The notes beneath the pieces are model-generated. The model saw only the letters and a list, made by a program, of their open reading frames with translations, made no database searches and was not told the origin of the DNA. From a virus: DNA of 26,096 nt. The position numbers and the translations under genes were made by a program. The stretch is taken from IMG/VR virus record IMGVR_UViG_3300027805_000077, positions 1 to 26,096 of that record; one strand, written 5' to 3'. How positions within the stretch are numbered: the stretch's first letter is position 1; each line of letters starts with the position of its first letter. Positions 9,089-15,129 of the stretch are shown one piece after another.

Positions 9089-9161
9089 TCGGTAATTCAA
9101 TCGGTAGAATGGGCGGCTGTTAACCGCCTCGTTGCAGGTTCGAGCCCTGCCCGATCAGCCA
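9086..9161 (+). tRNA. tRNA-Asn (anticodon GUU), CCA encoded
   Basis: The cloverleaf can be built by hand: acceptor TGATCGG (9086-9092) pairs fully with CCGATCA (9151-9157); D stem ATTC/GAAT (9095-9098, 9107-9110) around a GG-containing loop; anticodon stem GGCGG/CCGCC (9112-9116, 9124-9128) with loop CTGTTAA, anticodon GTT at 9119-9121; T stem GCAGG/CCTGC with loop TTCGAGC; discriminator G9158 and encoded CCA 9159-9161. The U1-A72 pair and G73 fit bacterial tRNA-Asn. It overlaps the stop codon of the upstream nuclease and the 3' end of the convergent HNH gene. It may supplement host Asn decoding. Confidence 0.95.
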
Positions 9162-9613
9162 TCTTTTAGGTCAATTAGGTTTGCTGTGCGGTCTAGTACC
9201 TCCTTCACAACCTGAGGATGCCACTTGCTCTTGCCTGTCTTGGTAGCCACTCCCCTGCTGTTCAGGAGCTCCACAATCTCTCTCAGGGAGTTTCCCTGCT
9301 GTCTCAGGGAGTGCATGACCTTGAGAACCTCATACTCTCCTGGCTGAGGTATAAGCCTCACACCATCGACAAGCTCGAACCCGAAGGGAACTGTCCCTCC
9401 GGTGTGCTCACCCTTGGCTCTCTTGTGACTCAAAGCCTCTTTGGTCAATTCGGATACGCGCCAATTCACAACCTCACCATGCGCGCGCGCATGGCAAGAT
9501 CCACACAAAGGCACGGTAGCGGTGCCGCCGAGACTGCGCGGAATTACATGATGAGAAAAAGTAGCTACTGCGCCGCACTCAAAACAAACGCGATGAGGTT
9601 TGCATTGCTTCAC
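9155..9613 (-). CDS. HNH endonuclease fused to a recombinase-like DNA-binding domain
   Basis: 152 residues from a GTG at 9613 with GGAGG just upstream; the GTG overlaps the stop of the DUF551 gene (GTGA). Residues 4-46 form an HNH-type zinc module: C10xxC13, H21-H22 with VIPRSLGG, then PLC37xxC40H41...H45; the usual Asn of the motif appears replaced by Thr33. Residues ~66-146 resemble the 'Recombinase' domain of large serine recombinases: GGTVPFGFELVDGVRLIP, then a helical part with LNSRGVATKTGKSKWHPQVV. The serine catalytic domain is absent. This suggests a site-directed nuclease, perhaps a free-standing homing-type enzyme. Its stop codon lies in the tRNA 3' acceptor strand. Confidence 0.75.
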   Translation of the reverse strand: MKQCKPHRVCFECGAVATFSHHVIPRSLGGTATVPLCGSCHARAHGEVVNWRVSELTKEALSHKRAKGEHTGGTVPFGFELVDGVRLIPQPGEYEVLKVMHSLRQQGNSLREIVELLNSRGVATKTGKSKWHPQVVKEVLDRTANLIDLKDG

Positions 9614-9813
9614 TTTTCCTCCGTCGGCGGCTCAGGCAACGGTTGCCAATGCGTCGGAGTTGAGCGGTAAAGCTCGTCCAACGTCCAATGCCCGATCCCC
9701 ATTTCGCCTTTATGGAAATATTCTGTCGTCGTCTCACCCTTACGCACAGCCAAATACCACCCCGTTGAGTCGGGGATACGCTCATCAACGCTGATCCAAG
9801 TTTCTTTATCCAT
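9610..9813 (-). CDS. DUF551 family protein
   Basis: 67 residues. It has the DUF551 outline: opening WISVDERIPD, a middle strand WYLAVRKG, and the closing HWQPLPEPP. Members are common in phages and prophages of proteobacteria and have no known function. The ATG at 9813 lies inside the end of the upstream gene, with AGGAG just before it; the TGA overlaps the GTG of the HNH gene. Co-expression with the neighbouring small proteins is likely. No catalytic residues can be assigned. Confidence 0.85.
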   Translation of the reverse strand: MDKETWISVDERIPDSTGWYLAVRKGETTTEYFHKGEMGIGHWTLDELYRSTPTHWQPLPEPPTEEK

Positions 9814-9991
9814 GTTTTAACTCCTGACAATACCGCCAAAAATCTTCCCACGAGACCAGGTGGTCCGCCGGGAAGCACATCTCCTCGCAATCGTCACAAC
9901 GTTCTTGCGTCTCACCGTTCCCACCGGCTTTCAGGTTTTGCACGCAGTCACAATCGGGACACTTCCAAAACTCATACCGCTCATCGCTCAT
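9806..9991 (-). CDS. Small zinc-ribbon-like protein
   Basis: 61 residues. Two cysteine pairs, CPDC (with a further DC) near residues 11-16 and CDDC near 32-35, followed by EEMC, suggest a single zinc knuckle or ribbon. The rest is acidic and aromatic (SWEDFWRYCQEL). The ATG overlaps the upstream TGA by four bases. Such proteins in phages may be small regulators or protein-binding modules; no specific family is recognised. Confidence 0.65.
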   Translation of the reverse strand: MSDERYEFWKCPDCDCVQNLKAGGNGETQERCDDCEEMCFPADHLVSWEDFWRYCQELKHG

Positions 9992-10968
9992 CTGAATGAC
10001 CCCCCTCGAAACGCAGGGTTTACAACCCCAAGCTCACGACCATCGACGACCAGTTTTGCCGTTGGCTTGCCGTGAAGGCGCACGGCGTTCTGCGCTATCC
10101 TGTAGCCGTACTCGTTCCAGTAGTACCGAAAACGCCCGTCATTGAACGGGAGCGCCGGTCCTGCCGTTGCCACAACCTGCCCATTATCGGCGACCAGCTC
10201 CACCTTACGGGCTTGTGGAGGCATGATAAGCACGGGTTTGTATGCTCGAGGTTCAGGGGGCGACTCGTGCCGGTCCGCGTGACTCTTCCACAGGAAGTTG
10301 CGCCGGTACTTAACCGAGCCCGCCGCGTTTTGCAGGTAGATCATCGAGTCAATGAGATCCGCGGTCGGCCATGCCTTGCGCTCCGGACGCGGTGTTTTGT
10401 CGTTGGTGTTGAGGCGTCCGTTGAAGGCCGGATGCCAAAAGTAATACACTTGCGCGCGGGCGTGCGCCGCCTTGTTCTTCTCAACGTCACCATCGACGCA
10501 CGAAATCCCGTCCCAGGAGTAGTTATACGCACCCCTCAGTGCGGCGTGGTCGCCGTGTATCTCGTTCTTAAAGCGCTTCGAGATCCCGCCCTTCCAAGGG
10601 GTATTTACGGGCGTGCAGCTTGGCGCCTCGGTTTTGACTATCTCGAGGTAAGGATCAGGGTTAGCAAGGTTGTGCTCGCAGAACGGGGAAACCTCGATCT
10701 CAACTTGCGGGAACGCGCGTTTCAAAAGCTCGCACCGCCTGGCAAGCGTGCGCACGTTGGGGATGTCACCCGCGCCGAAGTTATGCGCGTCGCTCCACAT
10801 TAGGTGCACGCGAAACAGGGGACACTTCCCCGTCTCAAGCAGCTTACGAATCGCCGGCAAGGCGTTCCCGAACGTCTCAGCAAAACAGCCCGCCGCCCAC
10901 CCTTGAGGGTGTTTTTTAACGGCAAGATCAACAAACTTTGGAAGCCCTAAATAGTCTAGTCCGTACAT
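9988..10968 (-). CDS. Unrecognised protein, possible TIM-barrel glycosidase-like fold
   Basis: 326 residues with AGAGGAGA before the ATG. The first ~220 residues alternate helices and strands ending in polar/acidic residues: FRVHLMWSDAHNF, then VEIEVSPFCEHN with a Glu at the strand end, then AYNYSWDGISCVDGD. That arrangement resembles the active-site strand ends of (beta/alpha)8 glycoside hydrolases. The last ~90 residues (KPVLIMPPQARKVELVADNG to the end) look like a beta-sandwich with RFRYYWNEYGYRI. No signal peptide. Lying across the tRNA from the holin genes, it could be a lysin or a surface-glycan enzyme, but its leftward early-strand location argues against simple late lysis. The fold call is inference. 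Confidence 0.4.
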   Translation of the reverse strand: MYGLDYLGLPKFVDLAVKKHPQGWAAGCFAETFGNALPAIRKLLETGKCPLFRVHLMWSDAHNFGAGDIPNVRTLARRCELLKRAFPQVEIEVSPFCEHNLANPDPYLEIVKTEAPSCTPVNTPWKGGISKRFKNEIHGDHAALRGAYNYSWDGISCVDGDVEKNKAAHARAQVYYFWHPAFNGRLNTNDKTPRPERKAWPTADLIDSMIYLQNAAGSVKYRRNFLWKSHADRHESPPEPRAYKPVLIMPPQARKVELVADNGQVVATAGPALPFNDGRFRYYWNEYGYRIAQNAVRLHGKPTAKLVVDGRELGVVNPAFRGGSFR

Positions 10969-10980
10969 GTATTTTCTCCT

Positions 10981-11535
10981 CTACTCACACGAAAAAATTT
11001 CAGTTTGGCGCGCAAGCCCTTCGGGAAACTCAAGGCGGTTATCCGTAAAGCTCCGCTCACGAAAGACAACGTGGTTGGTTGGTTGAACCGTCAGGCGGCC
11101 GCCGGTCGTTTGAATGAAGCAAAACTCTTTAGCTTGTTCAGGGTACGCACTGAATCCATCACCGACGGGTGCCGCGGTGAACAAATAGGTTCCAGACTTC
11201 TCGTTCTCATTAACAAACGCGACGCATTCAAGCCCCTGCAAGTACCGATACTCAAGCACGGTGAAGCCTTCGCCGTAGCAATCCCAGGTTTGCGCGTCCT
11301 CCGGGTTCCACGGCGTGATCGGTTGTTCGTCAAACGCAATCGCATGGGCCGGGACGTTGCGGTAAATGGCGCCGCACTCGAGCATTACAGTACAGCCCCA
11401 CAACCGCCCCGGATACGACACCAGCCCAAACCAAACGCACGGAACAAACCGCGGCTTTTGCGCCACCTTGTACACGAACTTGCTATCAACGAAACAATAC
11501 AAATGCCGCGGGAGCTCGCCGACCAAGGTATACAT
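10981..11535 (-). CDS. Hypothetical phage protein
   Basis: 184 residues with a strong GGAGGGGGG site before the ATG at 11535. It is aromatic- and Cys-rich (seven or more Cys) with strand-like segments (LYCFVDSKFVYKV, YRNVPAHAIAFDE, GTYLFTAAPVGDG, NHVVFRERSFTDNRLEFP). There is no signal peptide and no obvious transmembrane helix, so the cysteines are probably reduced in the cytoplasm or bind metal. It lies directly upstream (in transcription order) of the possible glycosidase with a 12-base gap, so the two are likely co-translated. I do not recognise an assigned family; the sequence has the feel of a conserved phage protein. Confidence 0.65.
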   Translation of the reverse strand: MYTLVGELPRHLYCFVDSKFVYKVAQKPRFVPCVWFGLVSYPGRLWGCTVMLECGAIYRNVPAHAIAFDEQPITPWNPEDAQTWDCYGEGFTVLEYRYLQGLECVAFVNENEKSGTYLFTAAPVGDGFSAYPEQAKEFCFIQTTGGRLTVQPTNHVVFRERSFTDNRLEFPEGLARQTEIFSCE

Positions 11536-11547
11536 ACGCCCCCCTCC

Positions 11548-11802
11548 CTACGGCCAATCAGCATGGGCGATGAGCCCGTTTTTGCTTACTCGGTCGAGGA
11601 TCTCGATTGCGTTGATACGCGGGATCTCCATTACCCGATCGACGATTGCCCGAGCCGTGAGCCCTTCCGCATCGGCGAGGATCTCAAGCAGGTCGGAGTT
11701 GGTGCCCGTAGTGTGGTCAAACTCGATCCCCTCCTGCCGCCATACGCGGATCTCCCATTGGGTTGTGTGAAACTTAGTCATTGATTCGATAAGTAATGCC
11801 AT
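11548..11802 (-). CDS. Small hypothetical protein
   Basis: 84 residues; the ATG at 11802 has CCGGAGGAAAG immediately upstream. Likely alpha/beta: an N-terminal strand region (KFHTTQWEIRVWRQEG) and a helical C-terminal half (DLLEILADAEGLTARAIVDRVMEI, then INAIEILDRVSKNGLI), the latter resembling a small winged-helix or HTH-like layout. No assigned family. It is the first gene after a 129-base gap in the leftward block. Confidence 0.6.
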   Translation of the reverse strand: MALLIESMTKFHTTQWEIRVWRQEGIEFDHTTGTNSDLLEILADAEGLTARAIVDRVMEIPRINAIEILDRVSKNGLIAHADWP

Positions 11803-11931
11803 CTTTCCTCCGGTAAAAACTTGCTAGGTCAGGGAGGGCAAGGCGTTTGCAAAAACCGCAATTTAAAGCTCGGCATCATGCGTTGCGTTTGTGTCACGCG
11901 GCGCAAAAACCTTTTACCTTGCCCACCCCTG
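11803..11931. other. Intergenic gap with short repeats
   Basis: The largest gap within the leftward small-gene run. It holds a 9-base direct repeat GCAAAAACC (11849-11857 and 11903-11911) and 8-base inverted arms GGGCAAGG (11836-11843) and CCTTGCCC (11917-11924). I could not assign a convincing promoter or terminator. Confidence 0.4.
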
Positions 11932-12222
11932 TTATTTTCTTTCCCCTGGTTGCACCGCATCGGCGAGCGCACACCGCACGGATAGGCGTTGCGCCACCCA
12001 TGCGTCGAACGTGTCGTGGACGTACCAGAGAAAAGAAGTTTTGCGCGCCGCTTCGAATGCGTCTTTCAGCATCATCTCGAGGTCGTACGGGGTGACGAAC
12101 CACCCCTCCTCTATGCGGTCGTCTTTGTCGTAGGGCAGCAGGCAGTCGGCGTGACTACTAACGCGGTACGGCACGCGGGCACCGTCCTCTCTCAAAAACG
12201 AATGAATCCAAACCTTACGCAT
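11932..12222 (-). CDS. Small hypothetical protein
   Basis: 96 residues from the ATG at 12222, which overlaps the 3' end of the MarR gene by eight bases and is preceded by GAGGAG inside that gene. An upstream in-frame ATG at 12243 is possible but lacks this site. The protein is aromatic and charged (MRKVWIHSFLREDG, EEGWFVTPYDLEMMLKDAFEAARKTSFLWYVHDTFDAW). Translational coupling to the MarR regulator suggests a related job or a partner, but no family is recognised. Confidence 0.6.
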   Translation of the reverse strand: MRKVWIHSFLREDGARVPYRVSSHADCLLPYDKDDRIEEGWFVTPYDLEMMLKDAFEAARKTSFLWYVHDTFDAWVAQRLSVRCALADAVQPGERK

Positions 12223-12655
12223 AATGCTCCTCCACAGCGTCAACGATGTTTTTAAAATGTTCGGAAAGCCCTATCATGTCGGCCTCGTCGAAATACTTGG
12301 TTATCTCCTCACAGGCTTGCGCCGCGAGCTCCTCCACCTCACTCAACGCGGCGCGCCCCTCATCGGTCACGCGTACCGATACGATTCGCCGGTCCTCAGG
12401 GTTCCGGGTGCGGTACACCCACCCCATGCGCTCCATACGGTCGAGGATGCGCGTCATATCCGGCCGCTGTACCGAGGCCGCCTTGGCAAGCTCGGTCACT
12501 GACACGGGTATGCCGGCAGCGAGAGCCACGCGCAGGATATGAAAGCTCGTTGTCGTCATCTGGTAACGCCCGAGCACCTGGTTAAGGTGGTGGCGTGCCT
12601 GATTAGCTACTGCGAACAGTTGCCAGACGGTGCGCTCCTTACGATTTAGGTTCAT
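12215..12655 (-). CDS. MarR-family winged-helix regulator
   Basis: 146 residues from the ATG at 12655; a longer frame extends upstream but its extra residues are a Cys/Arg/Ser-rich readthrough of the neighbouring gene in another frame. The MarR fold is clear: N-terminal dimer helix, HTH VSVTELAKAASVQRPDMTRI (residues ~51-70) with recognition helix ~62-78, then the wing YRTRNPEDRRIVSVRVTDEG (81-100) with the conserved D-R-R, and a C-terminal dimer helix. MarR dimers repress by binding short palindromes and are often released by small ligands. It is embedded among small early phage genes and overlaps both neighbours. Its operator is unknown; the TTATCGG palindrome at 15105-15129 is one candidate. 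Confidence 0.9.
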   Translation of the reverse strand: MNLNRKERTVWQLFAVANQARHHLNQVLGRYQMTTTSFHILRVALAAGIPVSVTELAKAASVQRPDMTRILDRMERMGWVYRTRNPEDRRIVSVRVTDEGRAALSEVEELAAQACEEITKYFDEADMIGLSEHFKNIVDAVEEHYA

Positions 12656-12884
12656 GATTGCCCTCCACAAAACGGCGTAATCTTTCAAACTCCACGACCG
12701 GCACGCGCTTGCTATGCTGTAACAACACAAACTGCCGTTGCCGTGCTTGCTCGAGCAGGATCTGAGCACCCTGCAACATCGCGGTCCGAAGCATCGCGCC
12801 GATCTCAGAACGCGATAGTGTGACCTCAAAGTCTTTAGGCGTGTCAGGTACTGCCAACTTTATCTGGTCAAAAAGCTCGCTCAT
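12639..12884 (-). CDS. Small hypothetical protein
   Basis: 81 residues, overlapping the MarR start by 17 bases and the upstream gene by four. Mostly helical, with LSRSEIGAMLRTAMLQGAQILLEQARQRQ in the middle and a basic C-terminal part. No membrane segment, cysteine cluster or known motif. Close overlap with the MarR gene implies translational coupling. Confidence 0.6.
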   Translation of the reverse strand: MSELFDQIKLAVPDTPKDFEVTLSRSEIGAMLRTAMLQGAQILLEQARQRQFVLLQHSKRVPVVEFERLRRFVEGNHEPKS

Positions 12885-13084
12885 TTCACCCGCTGCAGCG
12901 CGCGCTTGTTGGCAGCCGGTTGCATGTAGATCGCAGCCTCGGCGATCCCGCTCAACTTCCCCTCTTCAAAGGCGCGGCCAAGCTGAATAGCGGTTAGTCG
13001 TTGGCGCATATGCACGCCGAGAAAAAACCCGGCAAGCGAGAAGAAGCTCGCAAACAGCAAAAGAAATTCGATATCACTCCTCAT
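12881..13084 (-). CDS. Small single-pass membrane protein
   Basis: 67 residues. Residues ~6-24 (EFLLLFASFFSLAGFFLGV) form one transmembrane helix, followed by a basic stretch MRQRLTAIQLGR, predicting the C-terminus in the cytoplasm by the positive-inside rule. The C-terminal ~40 residues are a short soluble helix region. Both ends overlap neighbours by four bases. Small early phage membrane proteins can act in host takeover or superinfection exclusion; no specific family is recognised. Confidence 0.65.
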   Translation of the reverse strand: MRSDIEFLLLFASFFSLAGFFLGVHMRQRLTAIQLGRAFEEGKLSGIAEAAIYMQPAANKRALQRVK

Positions 13085-13407
13085 ACAGCGACCCCCTTCA
13101 TGCGTTTAAAGTCGAAATAGTCTCGAAAGGCCGGGTACTTCAGCGCGAAGATTCGCGCGTAATACGCCGTCCAGTTGTTTGACACCTTAAAATCCTCGTT
13201 GCGCTCTATCTCGGTTTCCCACCTGACGCGCTCCATGATGGCTTTTGCGCCGAGCTTGCGTTGGGTTTGGATTGCGTCCAGGGCGTAGCGTTCAAACTGC
13301 CGCCATACCGCCGGGTTGGCGGTGAAGCTTTTAATGAAGGCATCGACCCGCTTCGGGTGCGCCCCGTGGTTGATCAGGTGCTCTCGGGCGTTTTCAATCT
13401 TCAGCAT
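13081..13407 (-). CDS. Conserved phage hypothetical protein
   Basis: 108 residues, all-helical in appearance. The segment NPAVWRQFERYALDAIQTQR, then GAKAIMERVRWE and NNWTAYYARIFALKYPAFRDYF, resembles a short protein found in many phage early regions whose function is not assigned (from memory of the family). Rich in Arg and aromatic residues, which would suit nucleic-acid binding. The ATG at 13407 immediately follows the upstream TAA. Confidence 0.7.
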   Translation of the reverse strand: MLKIENAREHLINHGAHPKRVDAFIKSFTANPAVWRQFERYALDAIQTQRKLGAKAIMERVRWETEIERNEDFKVSNNWTAYYARIFALKYPAFRDYFDFKRMKGVAV

Positions 13408-13623
13408 TTAAAACCCCTCCTTGTCGTCGTAAGGACCGTAATCAGGAGCCACCGGCACCACAGGCGGGGGTTGAATCAAGTACCAAACGCCGGGCCGTCG
13501 TTCGCAGTACAGCCGCCCGTATCGGTAATCGTAGAGGCGCCCCGTGTCGTCGCGGTAAAAGTTGTCCTCGAGCTCATAGAGCTTGCGCCCCATAACGATC
13601 TCAACTCTGCCAGTGGGTTTCAT
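13408..13623 (-). CDS. Small hypothetical protein
   Basis: 71 residues; strand-rich (RVEIVMGRKLYELEDNFYRDD, YDYRYGRLYCERRPGVWYLIQ) with a Pro-rich, acidic tail ending PDYGPYDDKEGF. The ATG overlaps the stop of the loader gene by four bases. No known family; the Tyr-rich repeat-like strands suggest a small beta barrel or hairpin. Confidence 0.6.
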   Translation of the reverse strand: MKPTGRVEIVMGRKLYELEDNFYRDDTGRLYDYRYGRLYCERRPGVWYLIQPPPVVPVAPDYGPYDDKEGF

Positions 13624-14144
13624 TTCGCCACCTCCTCGAGCACAGGCATGACCTTTGCGGCAATCGCCGGCGCCATCCTCAAGCGGATCTCGTCACGTGC
13701 GCGAAGCCCGCTGTACACCCGCCAAAAGTGCGCCCGGTTCGCCGCCTCATCCTCCCCGCGCCACGCGCAGATATCAGGCCACCCGAGGGACCGCACCGCA
13801 GCAACGAGGCGCTCACCGCCTTTTGAGCGGAGGTATTCCCGCGCCTGCCCTGGGGAGTACCGACCAAACCGCCGTACGGCCTCGGTGACAACGCCCCAGG
13901 CTTCCCCGTCCGTGAGCTCGTCGGCGCCCTTCATGCGGTCGAGCGTTGCGTACACTTGCCCGATGGTGGGCGGGAAATTACCGGTGTGGCTCTTAAGCGC
14001 TGCGCGCATCACGTCCCACATCTCGGTCGGGGTGATCGAGGGGAACGAGTCACACCACAAACGGATCATCGGCTCAGTGACGACGAAGTGCGGCCACCCA
14101 AGAAAAGCCGTTGTGAGAATCTTGCCCATTTCGCTAGTTCGCAT
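13620..14144 (-). CDS. Probable phage helicase loader (G39P-like)
   Basis: 174 residues from the ATG at 14144, chosen because GGAGGAG lies six bases upstream; an in-frame ATG at 14171 inside the previous gene lacks such a site. Residues ~20-72 (EPMIRLWCDSFPSITPTEMW, then NFPPTIGQVYATLDRM) match the outline of SPP1 G39P-type loader/inhibitor proteins: a helical N-terminal domain with an Asn-Phe-Pro-Pro-Thr-Ile-Gly turn. The C-terminal part is helical, as in G39P where it contacts the replicative helicase. It overlaps the replisome organizer gene by 11 bases, the same pairing as in SPP1. It would deliver host DnaB-type helicase to the origin; no phage helicase is in the window. Confidence 0.65.
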   Translation of the reverse strand: MRTSEMGKILTTAFLGWPHFVVTEPMIRLWCDSFPSITPTEMWDVMRAALKSHTGNFPPTIGQVYATLDRMKGADELTDGEAWGVVTEAVRRFGRYSPGQAREYLRSKGGERLVAAVRSLGWPDICAWRGEDEAANRAHFWRVYSGLRARDEIRLRMAPAIAAKVMPVLEEVAK

Positions 14145-14979
14145 CGCGCTCCTCCGCTTCCAGTTTTGCAATCAAATCCAAGTGAGTTTTTATTTGCTTG
14201 TCCGATTGGGACTCCTGACCAATCGCTAATTCCTCGTTTAAGCCCCTCCACCCCTTCGCTATCGCGCGATCTACCAGCGCCGCGTATCTCCGGGGGTCCG
14301 TTTCAAATTGGCGCATCTGAAGGGCGTATGAGTCGATGACGCAGGGATGACCAGATCGCGCCTTGTACTCGACCCACCGAGCGAGAGCGGCGCGGGCTTG
14401 TGCGCCCCACCGAGGAGGGAAATCAAAATCAGTTTCGGCAAACGAGCGGTACTTCTCCGCGCGCGCGCGTTTCCGATCCTTAGAATTACTATTCTGGTTC
14501 TTATTCTTATTCTGGTTCTTATTCTTATTGGGGCCGTTGAACGAATCGTTAACGACCGTTGAACGGTCGTTCAACGCTCGTTGAGCGCGTTTTTCAGCGG
14601 ATAACCTGCCGGCTTCTTTGCGTTGTTCGATGGCGCGTTGATAACGCTCCATGCGCTCGAGCAGGGATCGGGAGCGAATGGCGCCCGTGTTGTCACGCTC
14701 AAACAGACCAACACTAACGGCAAGGTTTATGAAAGTTTCGAAGTCGGGTGCGCGTTCTCCCAACGAGAGTGCAACGGCAGGCAGGGCGTCGGGGTGGATG
14801 CTGAAATCCGAGTCATCGCGCATCACCTCGAGGCAAGCGAAGTAAAGGCCGTAATAAGCCCAGCCACCGGCAGCGCGAAGGCGAAGTACCTTTTGATCGT
14901 TTCGGGCGTTTGCGTCGTGTATGAAACCGGCGGCTTCTTTCCGACGCTTAGGTTGTGTATTATCGCTGTGGGCGGTCAT
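14134..14979 (-). CDS. Replisome organizer / replication initiator (DUF4373-type N-terminus)
   Basis: 281 residues from the ATG at 14979 with GAGG upstream; a TTG at 14991 is a weaker alternative. Residues ~18-60 (AAGFIHDANARNDQKVLRLR, GGWAYYGLYFACLEVMRDD) match the Lin1244/Lin1753-like DUF4373 winged-helix domain found at the N-terminus of phage replication organizers. Residues ~151-167 are a low-complexity Asn/Lys/Gln run, followed by a basic patch KDRKRARAEK and a helical C-terminal domain (WVEYKARSGHPCVIDSYALQ) typical of DnaD-like/organizer proteins. A repeat cluster inside the gene (14492-14587) could be its own binding site. It opens the leftward replication module, with the loader gene overlapping its end. 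Confidence 0.75.
   Translation of the reverse strand: MTAHSDNTQPKRRKEAAGFIHDANARNDQKVLRLRAAGGWAYYGLYFACLEVMRDDSDFSIHPDALPAVALSLGERAPDFETFINLAVSVGLFERDNTGAIRSRSLLERMERYQRAIEQRKEAGRLSAEKRAQRALNDRSTVVNDSFNGPNKNKNQNKNKNQNSNSKDRKRARAEKYRSFAETDFDFPPRWGAQARAALARWVEYKARSGHPCVIDSYALQMRQFETDPRRYAALVDRAIAKGWRGLNEELAIGQESQSDKQIKTHLDLIAKLEAEERDAN
14492..14587. repeat. Candidate replication origin: AT-rich tandem repeat plus ~11-bp-phased CGTTNAACG sites
   Basis: The unit TTCTGGTTCTTATTCTTA occurs twice in tandem (14492-14509, 14510-14527), pyrimidine-rich on this strand. Next to it lie CGTTGAACG (14535), CGTTAACG (14547), CGTTGAACG (14557), CGTTCAACG (14568) and CGTTGAGCG (14579), at spacings of 12, 10, 11 and 11 bp. 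A perfect inverted repeat sits in the middle: AACGACCGTT (14551-14560), one base, AACGGTCGTT (14562-14571). The layout (phased sites beside an easily melted stretch, inside the initiator gene) resembles lambda O and SPP1 gene 38 origins. Origin function is inferred. Confidence 0.5.
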
Positions 14980-15010
14980 CGATTGCCTCAATCAATCGGT
15001 CCCGCCCACT

Positions 15011-15039
15011 AAACCCGCCTTAGACCAGCGGGTTTTTTT
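15011..15039 (+). terminator. Rho-independent terminator (rightward)
   Basis: Stem AAACCCGC (15011-15018) pairs with GCGGGTTT (15028-15035) around a 9-base loop, followed by a seven-T run (15033-15039). The T run is on the + strand, so it stops rightward transcripts coming from the integrase-replication control region; it has no T run for the leftward direction in which the neighbouring genes are read. Confidence 0.7.
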
Positions 15040-15073
15040 ATTGAGGCGAGACTATACTCGCCACGGTCTAAAA

Positions 15074-15129
15074 TTATCGGACAAATTCGATCCTACAACG
15101 TTACTTATCGGTCAATTATTGTCCGATAA
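15074..15129. promoter_or_regulatory. Three TTATCGG(A/T)CAA sites: operator or attP-core candidate
   Basis: In the 258-base gap between integrase and replisome organizer are TTATCGGACAA (15074-15084), TTATCGGTCAA (15105-15115) and its inverted partner TTGTCCGATAA (15119-15129). The last two make a near-perfect 25-bp palindrome with a 3-base centre. The surroundings are AT-rich. It could be an operator for the leftward replication genes (a MarR-type or other dimer) or, being ~110 bases from the integrase 3' end, the crossover core of attP (9-bp arms around a 7-bp spacer). A weak hairpin at 15187-15214 may end the integrase transcript. Confidence 0.55.

Noticed and set aside
9086-9161. tRNA-Asn as the phage attachment site
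   Set aside because: The integrase is 6 kb away and the complete tRNA with encoded CCA is embedded between phage genes, unlike a typical attP which carries only a 3' tRNA fragment.
9579-9890. Leftward 103-codon frame overlapping the DUF551 gene
   Set aside because: Shifted frame over two real genes; the DUF551 frame has the family motifs and coupled start/stop overlaps.
10072-10803. Long rightward open frame, 243 codons
   Set aside because: It lies fully antisense to the well-supported 326-residue leftward gene; its translation is Arg/Val-rich without domain-like pattern, and the leftward frame has a ribosome site and tight overlaps.
11005-11784. Rightward open frame, 259 codons
   Set aside because: Antisense across two leftward genes that both have strong ribosome sites and adjoin each other; explained by high GC content.
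11836-11924. 8-bp inverted repeat in the gap 11803-11931
   Set aside because: Arms are 73 bases apart with no supporting T run or known site, so a chance match is likely.
13261-14229. Rightward open frame, 322 codons
   Set aside because: Antisense to the loader and three other coherent leftward genes; low-complexity Ser/Arg/Pro translation.
14492-14587. Short tandem repeats resembling a CRISPR or template array
   Set aside because: Unit length and spacing are too short, the repeat lies inside a coding gene and there is no cas gene; also no reverse transcriptase for a diversity-generating element.
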